From positions 26,834,898 to 26,898,897 of the forward strand of contig OZ022244.1 of NCBI GenBank assembly GCA_963978895.1: a DNA stretch of 64,000 nt, given 5' to 3'. The stretch is from Erpobdella octoculata. Taxonomy: Eukaryota > Annelida > Clitellata > Hirudinida > Erpobdellidae. The notes below the pieces were generated by a model. That model did not search any database. It had not been told where the DNA came from and saw only the letters and a program-made list of their open reading frames with translations. Below are positions 49,001-61,256 of the stretch, piece by piece. The number at the start of each line of letters is the position of its first letter. The first letter of the stretch is position 1. The translations under genes and the position numbers were made by a program.

Positions 49001-49844
49001 GTATGCCTTAATTGAAAACTATCGCGTTTAACATTCTATGAAGAACAGTTCGGACTTGAATAAACTTAAATTTTTTTTGTAAATAATGTTATTTTGACTG
49101 CGTGATTACTATTTCTTGTGTTACTTTTGCTAATAATATTTTTTAAGCGCTGTAAGTATTTCTTGTCTGCGCTATAAATAGTAATTTCCGTTAGACTTCG
49201 CTATTCATAGTTTTTGTTGCTGTTCTCTTGCGCGTTTCGTGAGTTTTCCGAGAAAATTTTATTATCAAAAATTAATAAACTGCTTGGATCATTAAATTGG
49301 AGCTATTATTGTGATTACAAATATATAATTATTATTGCGGGAAAATAATTAAAAACACCGAAAATAACTACTGGACCTATTGTACATGATTACCCAAGTT
49401 TAATCTTAATCGTTAATCTAATCTCTAATCGAATCCAGTATACATAGCACATGTTAAACAATAAGACAAGCTAAACAATAAATGCAAACGCAATTTCTCC
49501 ACAAAAACGGCGCAAATGTGACTCAGCACCTTAAAAAATATTGATATTTCAGCCATTTACAACATTTGAAAATTATCTTCTTTTTTCTCTTAAGCAATCC
49601 TAAGAATTCCGTTGATAAATCCTAACAGTTAACAGACAATGGCGAGATATTAACACAGCGATCCAACAAAATCGCTTATAATGCCTTATAACAACAATCC
49701 TGCGTGTCTAATAAATACACAACGCAAATAATAATCATCACCACCTCCTCCCTGTTTGGCCTGTTTCAATAATAAGTAGTAGCGACTTGTTAAAAAATTA
49801 AGATCACCTACCTCTAGACATCTTTGGGGATCAAAGTCTCCCAT
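29727..49844 (-). CDS. UBR1/UBR2-type N-recognin E3 ubiquitin ligase
   Basis: Recognises destabilising N-terminal residues (N-degrons) and ubiquitinates the substrate with an E2 of the RAD6/UBE2 class, in cytosol and nucleus. About 49 coding exons start at ATG 49844 ([11 protein letters not shown]) and end at TGA 29727, about 1,837 aa against ~1,750 in vertebrate UBR1/2. Domain order is complete: UBR box, ClpS-like N-domain, winged-helix region with the WRRNGFSL signature, a basic helix before the RING ([14 protein letters not shown]), RING-H2, and the C-terminal cap domain. Phases are consistent from exon to exon except between exons 42 and 44, where either a 19-nt microexon or a weak alternative donor is needed. 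Two introns begin with GC. The gene is divergent from FIGNL1 at 50773. UBR1 cannot be separated from UBR2 here, because invertebrates often have one copy. Confidence 0.96.
30738..31290. repeat. 37-bp tandem array with higher-order repeat in ligase intron
   Basis: Unit of 37 bp, near AACAATTAATTAAATAACAT plus AATTAATATTTGTTTAT, in the intron between exons 46 and 45. A larger segment containing GGGAGTATATATTTATAATA occurs twice, ~246 bp apart, and a short (ATC)n block interrupts the array at 31015-31045. Confidence 0.95.
32311..32570. repeat. (GTAT)n tract and three ~45-bp composite repeats
   Basis: A tetranucleotide tract at 32311-32430 is followed by three copies of (AAT)n plus GCAGCATTGATGATGGCAAAC at about 32457-32567. 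This sits between ligase exons 42 and 44 (transcript order), beside the unresolved joint. Confidence 0.9.
34974..35676 (-). other. ligase exons 34-36: RING-H2 domain
   Basis: Exons 35676-35509, 35384-35238, 35144-34974. CILCQEDQ gives the first Cys pair, [12 protein letters not shown] the His/Cys core and FLCPMCES the last pair. A long spacer separates the first pair from the core, as in UBR1/2. All expected zinc ligands are present, so the ligase should be catalytically competent. Confidence 0.93.
35935..38008 (-). other. ligase exons 26-33: linker and pre-RING helix
   Basis: Exons 38008-37956, 37817-37712, 37561-37513, 37367-37207, 36894-36801, 36611-36511, 36335-36159, 36014-35935. It contains [22 protein letters not shown] and the basic helix [20 protein letters not shown], both typical of UBR1/2; this helix precedes the RING and is associated with E2 contact. 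Confidence 0.9.
38132..41000 (-). other. ligase exons 21-25: WRRNGFSL region
   Basis: Exons 41000-40890, 40554-40489, 40356-40280, 38552-38458, 38262-38132. Family signatures are [35 protein letters not shown]-like [11 protein letters not shown] and [14 protein letters not shown]. The 1.73-kb intron between 40280 and 38552 is the largest in this gene and contains nothing I can name. Confidence 0.92.
40690..40905. repeat. 108-bp tandem duplication copying a splice donor
   Basis: Two copies spaced 108 bp apart. The copy at 40798-40905 contains the true exon 21 end and donor (AGTCAG|GTATAT at 40890/40889). The copy at 40690-40797 holds about 18 bp of exon-like sequence and a decoy donor, AGTCAG|GTATTT, at 40783/40782. 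Confidence 0.9.
41011..41290. repeat. 72-bp tandem repeat, four copies, ligase intron
   Basis: Copies begin AAGTTACAAATTG at 41011, 41083, 41155 and 41227, exactly 72 bp apart, with few substitutions, directly upstream (transcript sense) of exon 21. Confidence 0.95.
41471..45769 (-). other. ligase exons 9-20: central helical region
   Basis: Exons 45769-45628, 45439-45332, 45041-45005, 44653-44602, 44301-44203, 43719-43618, 43144-43063, 42917-42845, 42655-42550, 42320-42192, 42007-41920, 41628-41471. Recognisable pieces are WKSAR with [41 protein letters not shown] and [13 protein letters not shown]. Exon 12 ends AAAG|GCATAC, a second GC donor, and joins exon 13 (VYDKVMKEH) in phase 0. The smallest exon, 37 nt, codes [13 protein letters not shown]. 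Confidence 0.85.
42323..42530. repeat. 18-bp array forming the tract before ligase exon 18
   Basis: About 11 copies of a unit near GATAGAAATACAAAGAGA on the plus strand. On the transcript strand it is pyrimidine-rich and ends directly at the exon 18 acceptor (CTTTCACAG|GGTATG). Confidence 0.9.
45948..46078. repeat. (CAT/CAC)n tract next to ligase exon 8
   Basis: Mixed CAT, CAC and CGT triplets in the intron immediately downstream (transcript sense) of exon 8. Confidence 0.9.
46079..46667 (-). other. ligase exons 6-8: ClpS-like N-domain
   Basis: Exons 46667-46470, 46344-46267, 46141-46079. The segment [12 protein letters not shown] followed by [27 protein letters not shown] and CEHVKRVIE matches the ClpS fold (LLNDDYTPME-like loop, three helices, late G-R). 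In the family this domain binds bulky hydrophobic (type 2) N-termini. Confidence 0.88.
46827..49844 (-). other. ligase exons 1-5: N-terminus and UBR box
   Basis: Exons 49844-49812, 48527-48373, 48032-47919, 47476-47398, 46937-46827. The UBR box runs from [16 protein letters not shown] across [12 protein letters not shown] and [13 protein letters not shown] to [14 protein letters not shown] and DPFC-DVH. The Cys/His zinc ligands expected of the type-1 N-degron pocket (basic N-termini) are all visible. Exon 4 ends AAG|GCGAGC, a GC donor; the next exon begins CAG|ATGTCA in phase 0. Confidence 0.93.
48085..48300. repeat. dispersed GC-rich repeat, copy 2, ligase intron
   Basis: Second copy of the family seen at 22115-22335, in the same orientation, inserted in the intron between ligase exons 2 and 3. 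Shared motifs include GTCGG-CCTTGAT, GCCAAGTATA, GCCTGTA and GGGCCCAAAT. Confidence 0.7.
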
Positions 49845-50772
49845 GACATTGAGCTGGATTCAAATTTCAGCAAGTAAAGTAAATTATTATAATAATCTTC
49901 CCTTTCGAGACATACGAAACACCGAATGCTGTGTGTGGGTGAAATAAACAAATTTATACATGCGTAATAGATTAAGAAAATATTACCCTGGACTTTTTAT
50001 TATATTATTCTTTAGCAAATTTTGAGTTATTTTTTTAATTTTTCTTGTAGATTAAATTTTATAATTTCATGGCAGTTGACAAAATCATGCGTCGAGCGTG
50101 GAACGAATCTAATTATATCATTATATGATTATATGTCCCAGGTTGAATATCTGCTCTACTTTATTATAAGTCAATACTACTTAAAATTGTCGTTTTGTTG
50201 TTGAAATTATTTATTAATTATTACCATCCTTAGAAGTTATAGGTTAGAAAAAACGAATAACTTACTGAACTTACTTATTTTAGTGATTTTATTTCGGGTT
50301 AGCTATTTGGCGCCCTGGCGCTAATTTTTAACTTTTTCCCTGATGTAAACAATAACCATCTGTTTATCTGCTAATACTATTATTAACTATACTTTATTTC
50401 CGGTGCACAAAATAATTTAATTTTGTGAATTTTGATTATGAATTTTCTCTGACACTGCAGGATTATTTATTAGAAATCTGCAACTTGCTTTAATAATCTG
50501 GTTACCTTCTACAAAGTCTACCAGGTCCTACCCCATTTATAATTTTATTTTTATAATATTCCATATTTTATATATGTGGTTATACCTTAGCTTTTTCAAA
50601 CTTTTCGTTTGATTTCTTGACTTTTGTCTTCTAGTGCTAATCCGGGTTAATCGGTAGTAAATTACTTCATTTACTACACATTTTTAGATTTTTAGATTAG
50701 AAGATTATCTTGTATTGCATCAGCACAATCAACCTAATATAAAATAAACAGATAAATACTATTATCAGAGAC
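49845..50772. promoter_or_regulatory. shared divergent promoter region
   Basis: 928 bp separate the ATG of the ligase (minus) from the ATG of FIGNL1 (plus), so both transcription starts probably lie here. No TATA box at a convincing position or other defined element could be assigned. A GGCGCCCTGGCGC motif near 50309-50321 is the most GC-rich spot. Confidence 0.45.
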
Positions 50773-56077
<5,305 letters not shown>

Positions 56078-56797
56078 TGGCTTGCTCCATTATTTTTAAA
56101 CTATTTCGTTATATTTTTTTCTACTTTCTTCTTCACAAAATTAAAAATTACTTTAAACAAATTATGTCATAGTTGATATGATACTGGTTTGTGGGGCTGT
56201 CCATAAAAGATGTTACATTTTCATCAGAGGATAATTGTCGCCACCTAGCAGACTATGTCATCATAAATTAACAAACATGTGATCTGTTAAAGGTAAATTT
56301 AGTGCTTTCAGACACCGTGTCCTTCATTTGTTATTAAGTGTTCAGCTTGATTATTTGTCCCATTTGGCGATTATTTATTCATTAGGCTGGCTAGTTTAAA
56401 GTCTTAGAAAGTACAGCAGAGCAGGATAGAAGAAAAAAACAAACTTTAGAGATTGGCATCGTACATCTTCCATGATTCTTATGGTTTAAAGTAAAATTTT
56501 TTAAAAATATGAAGCCATCGAATTATGGATTGGTTTAAGCCAGTGGTGTATTGAGACAAAGTTGAAAGGGACCAAACCGAATGTAGATAGGGCTTGAACG
56601 GATGTCTTCTAGCTGGGTAGACGCATAGCCCTTTTAGAGAGTATGGGGGATGTTTTCATCTCCAAGCAGTGTGTCAATAAGTTAACCGATGTTTTTATTA
56701 AATAAATTTCAAAATCGTTTTTGTATAATTGTTTTTCAAGCCAAATTAACAAAATGACCTATTTTCAATTTGACAGTCTTTTAAACGAGATGTTAGT
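56078..56797. other. FIGNL1 3' flank, nothing further recognised
   Basis: AT-rich sequence after the stop codon with AATAAA near 56700. No exon or RNA gene is supported. Confidence 0.45.
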
Positions 56798-57121
56798 CTT
56801 ATACGGTAGCACAGTGGTGAAAACAGTTATGCTATCATCCTGCCGTCGTGGGTTCAAATCTCAGTCACGGCGAGACGTAATTCCGTTGAGCTCTCACTGC
56901 TCAGGCCAACTCAGCCTTTCATCCTTCACTGGTCGATAAATGAGTACCAGTTTCACAACTGGGGTGTAAATAGGGTTCGGCACATTCCGATTTCGGAGAC
57001 ACGTGCGGGTGGCAGGTAACACTGTGTGATCCCATATGCACGAGCAGTTCCCGGCGCTGCTGTGGTATTAACAATACGAAGTAGCGCCCTAATGTTCTAC
57101 ATTTACATTTTTACATTTACC
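56798..57121 (+). mobile_element. tRNA-derived SINE, ~320 bp
   Basis: The head carries an A box (TAGCACAGTGG) and, ~35 nt later, a B box (GGGTTCAAATC), the pol III promoter of a tRNA-like gene. A GC-rich non-tRNA body follows (TTCGGCACATTCCG, CCCGGCGCTGCTG), and the end is a short repeat of ACATTT/TACATT units. This architecture defines a tRNA SINE. The family was not identified by name. Confidence 0.8.
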
Positions 57122-57785
57122 TCTAAGCCACAAAATGAATACTTAAGGCAGGCTGTCAAACGTATATAATTTGCTCTCGACAACTTTCTTGGACATTTAC
57201 TTAATCCGGCAATAATGTTTCTGAACGCCGACTATGCTATGTGTTGTTTGTCGTTGTTCTTGTTGTTTGCTACAGCGACCACACAATCTCTCTCTCTTCC
57301 TATCTTTCATGAACTACAAGTGTAATGACACCCATATAACATGGAAAGAATGGCCCAAGTATGTCCTTCCGTAAACATGTGGCTAACTGGAAATAACAGA
57401 TTGAAGCCCACACATTGTGAACCAAGTAAATATTTGAAAAAAGTGTTTTAAATTTGAACTAAGTTTCAATATAAATTAAGAATACAAATAAATAAATTTG
57501 TTAGTTTTGGCGTTTTTATGGTTCACATTTCTCAGCTGCACGATTAACATATCTGCGTTTGGTAGGCAGGTTGCGAAATAGGTACATACACATGAAACCA
57601 GCCACCAAATAATTCTAAATAAAAACTTATCGAATTTTTGAATCTAAATTTCACACAATAATGAAAGTATCTGCTCCTTATAGATTGAAATGTAACATGT
57701 AAGCCGTAAAAACAAGGTTTTTTCAGAAATTCCTTATATTTCAAGATTCACCGGCTTTTCATTTATTAACTCTGCCTCACTAATT
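57122..57785. other. intergenic, one dispersed-repeat fragment
   Basis: Contains a segment near 57345-57385 similar to 15335-15450. No gene is supported. Confidence 0.45.
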
Positions 57786-57971
57786 GAGAACGAGACTGGC
57801 TGTGAAGTTAATATAAGGAATTTAAAAATGACTGTTTGTCTGTCTGTCTTCTATGCAAATCCAAATCGCTGGACCAATTTTTACAAAATTTGGCATGAAG
57901 GTAGATGTCAAAGGGTAAAAAGACATAGGGTAGTTTAAAATTTTTTTTAATTTTTTCGACCAAAAAACATT

Positions 57972-58454
57972 TCAAGCGAAAAGTAGCCGTTTTGTTTTTG
58001 ATCTTGGAGTTTCTACTTGTTTTGAGGCTGAAGTTTTGTTTTGAAGTAGCTGTAGTTGTTTTTTATATTTTTCAATAATTTTCTTGGCTTTTTCCAAATT
58101 TTTTTCAAGAACTTCTATTTTTCTATATGATGCTGTTTTTTCCTTTTTTCTCCCAACAATTTTTTGTCTTGATTCATTGCTTATGCCAACATTTGAAGGA
58201 GTAGAAGGTGGTGTAAACTGGTTTGCAAGAACAACTCTATCTCTGTGAGATTTCTGGTATTTTCTCCAACTTTTTCTTGTTGACCTTTTACTGCGTTCCG
58301 TCTGATCTGCAATTAGCTTTCTACGACCAGACTCTTTATTTTTCTTGTAATTGTCTTTCTCTTTTTCTAAGTATTTTGCTCTTCTCTCTGCATCTGCATC
58401 TCGGCGTTGTCTATATGCTCTCTGAATTTCTGCTCTAGTTTTCTTAGTTTTCAT
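57972..58454 (-). CDS. small basic coiled-coil protein, transposon-associated (hypothetical)
   Basis: An uninterrupted 160-aa frame with its own ATG and stop. The N-terminal two-thirds is very rich in Lys/Arg/Glu (KKTRAEIQRAYRQRR, YLEKEKDNYKKNKESGRR, KRSTRKSWRKYQKSHR); a predicted coiled coil follows at residues ~108-140 (KIEVLEKNLEKAKKIIEKYKKQ). No catalytic motif is visible. Similar basic 'RAEIQRAYR' starts occur, as far as I recall, in repetitive unannotated proteins of aquatic invertebrates, so it may be an element-borne nucleic-acid-binding protein or the N-terminus of a truncated longer ORF. Composition differs clearly from the AT-rich neighbours' short frames, which supports real coding. 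Function unknown. Confidence 0.55.
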   Translation of the reverse strand: MKTKKTRAEIQRAYRQRRDADAERRAKYLEKEKDNYKKNKESGRRKLIADQTERSKRSTRKSWRKYQKSHRDRVVLANQFTPPSTPSNVGISNESRQKIVGRKKEKTASYRKIEVLEKNLEKAKKIIEKYKKQLQLLQNKTSASKQVETPRSKTKRLLFA

Positions 58455-59744
58455 TTCGGCAACTAAATAAAATCCATAAATATGAAAGGAAAACAGTTTT
58501 AGAAATAATTCAAAATCTAGGTTATGTATTAATAAAAAATATTATTAGAGAAAACAGTTAATATTTTTAAAACTGTAACAAATTTATATGCAGGAGCAGC
58601 CAAAACATATGAAAACCAGTAAAAATCCAGTACATAAAAACTGAAACAAAATATGTGACTTCAAATTCTACATATCTCAGTCTAATTGAAATTCTAATCA
58701 TTAATTTAATTCATAATATATACCATAATAAAATAAATATAATATAATTTATAATATTTGAATTACATAATATATGGATTACTGAATCGATATTGACATT
58801 ATTTTGTCATTCCTGTTACTTGTTGTTAGTGCTGTTACTATTATTATGCACTAACCAACACTGACTGTTAACAGCACTGACGATATCTTAATAAATTGCT
58901 GACTGCTGGAAGAATGTTGGCACATAGAATAAATTTTAATGGCGTTTAGCAAGTAAATCACGTTTGTTATCCAACTATACAGACTGTTATACAATTTGAT
59001 TAATTTAGAACCTTAAATACCTGGTAACATGACTGACGTGTAATAAGTTTACTTACCTACAAGTTAACGGTAAAATGCCAAAAACTACGACATGACGATA
59101 TGAACAAAATGGCCACCTTTTGAATGAAAAGTAATAGATATACAAAAAGTCAAGTGGCATCAGATCAAGTCAAATGGACGCGTTTTTGTAAATTCATCGG
59201 CGTCGTGATCGTTCTCATCATGCAAAGTAACAGCACAACAGCACGGACCGAAATTTCAAAGACATGAATTTAAATTAAAAATGTATTTTAATTTTATTTT
59301 TTAGAAGTAAATAAATTTAAAATTCATGTACAAAATATAAACCAACAACCAAATCATTTGAACAGCTTCCTATGGCTATATCTCTTGTATTAGTTTTATA
59401 AAACCACTCTAATCTGAATGTTAGCAATGGGGACATGGATTTTTTGAAAAGTAGCCTTTATAAAATATAAATTATTTAATTATAACAGATGAATTTCGGA
59501 CAATAAACTAAGTGATTGAACGTTCCAGTTCCCCAAGCGAACATGGTAATGTTGCTTATAAAGTTTTAGTACCTAATCTTGCTCTCGGTCGATATTTGCA
59601 TTTTATCATGCGGGACATGAAATCTCACCGTTCCCGTAGAATGACCCATGTATGAAGAAAATGTATGTGCGTAACAAAATTCAAATTTCGTATACGTAAC
59701 AAAGTTTGAAGGTTTTAAGCAGCTTTTAAGTTCTATGTGCAAAC

Positions 59745-59975
59745 GGAGTTAAGAAAGAATGGAGAAAGAAAAGGAGCGAGAAAGCAAGCGGGAAAAGGAA
59801 TGGAAAAGCGAGCGAAATTGGGAAAGCGAGCGGAAAGGGGGAGCGAACTAGAATAGGAGAGCAAGCAGGAAAGGGAAACTGAGCAACGGGAGAGCGAGCG
59901 AGAACGGGAAAGCGAGCGGGAACAGGAGAGCGACCGGGAATGGGAGAGCAAGCGTGAACGGGAGAGCGCGCGTGG
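59745..59975. repeat. purine-rich ~18-bp degenerate repeats
   Basis: Units like GGGAGAGCGAGCGGGAAC, about 12 copies. The same words occur at 18090-18170. The reverse-strand open frames (poly-SRS/LSPARS) are artefacts. Confidence 0.85.
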
Positions 59976-60243
59976 CACGCAAAGGAAACTCCATATATAA
60001 CTACACCAATGTAAAAGCTAGGTACATCCGTGCCTGAAGCGAGGGCATGTTTTTTAGGCTCAGGTTGTAGCACCAGCACCGGATTCAATATTTTATTTTC
60101 TAAACAAATTAGTTAATTATTTCTCAACAAAATTCATTTATTTCTTTAATTACATTGAATAAATAATCAGTAATTTCACAATTTAAAAAACAAAAAATAA
60201 ATTATGTACACAAATATAATTTATTATAAAATGAACAAAGCTA

Positions 60244-61204
60244 TTAGAAATTCAAAAATGCTTTATCATCTTTAAGGACTTCCCCAGACAATGAATTTAC
60301 ACTGTCATTATTTTCTGCAGGACAGTTTTCTGCAATTTCTATTTCAGGTATGAACGGAGCTTTAACCTTCAATGTTGTAAGAAATTAGTTTTACCGGGAT
60401 ATAATAACTATTTTTAGGTAAATATTAAAATAAAAAATTTATATTTTCAACTTTTAATAATACCTTTTTTAAGAAAATTTCGTGCCAATTTATTTCTTTG
60501 AACCACTTATGTTTTCTAATTTTCTTCGATCCTTCTGGACAACATCCTAATCTGAGACTTGTTTCACGGTTGAGAAGGTTTTTAATAAGATCTTGAAGTT
60601 CTGGACTGACTGAAGTCGGTGGTTCGATCTAAAAAAAGAAACCAAATCAGTAAAATATGTTAAAACTTTCTGCATGATAGGCAGATGTCAGACATCTTAG
60701 TAAAACTTTTAGCAGCTGATTTTTTTCTTCAAATTTTAAATCATCAGTATACAATTATAAACTGTCTAACTTTTTCTTCCAGAATCTTTTTGTAACATTT
60801 TTTTCGAGATTCAGCGCGAAATGGCGTCTTGCCAGTTGACAACTCGCACAAGAGGACACCGAAAGTCCACCAATCTGGCGATTTTCCGTAGCCCTGTGAA
60901 TAAATACGTTTTTTAAAATTGTATAAAAAGAATATTATTTTCTGAATTTATGATAATAAATATTCGTAAAAGTGCAACGTGACATCGATAAGCATATAAA
61001 TACTTATTGAAAAAGATTTGAACTATTTCCCGAGGCTTGCTTTAATTTTTAAATTAAATTTATTTGTTACAATAGAACTAACATTTAGTTATTGATAAAA
61101 AAGTATGTTCAATAACTCCATAAATATCCACAACACTTTGTATTAGGTTGGCAACTAAGTTCCCACCTTTTTACAAACCTTTATTTAGGTTACAATCTTT
61201 GTGT

Positions 61205-61256
<52 letters not shown>

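Larger units (their letters stand above)
57786..60000 (+). mobile_element. Helitron-like block, ends not defined
   Basis: The left part (57800-57960) has the layout GTTTGTCTGTCTGTC, CGCTGGACCAATTTT, AAAATTTGGCATGAAGG that I associate with invertebrate Helitron 5' regions. The right part (59750-59970) has GAACGGGAAAGCGAGCGG repeats, also found before the Helitron terminus at 18233. Between them lies a 160-aa basic ORF on the opposite strand. No CTAG/hairpin end was found near 60000, so the right boundary is a guess. Confidence 0.45.

Noticed and set aside
59726..60088. 120-aa and 81-aa frames rich in Ser/Arg/Pro
   Set aside because: They are the reverse strand of the purine-rich Helitron-type repeats.
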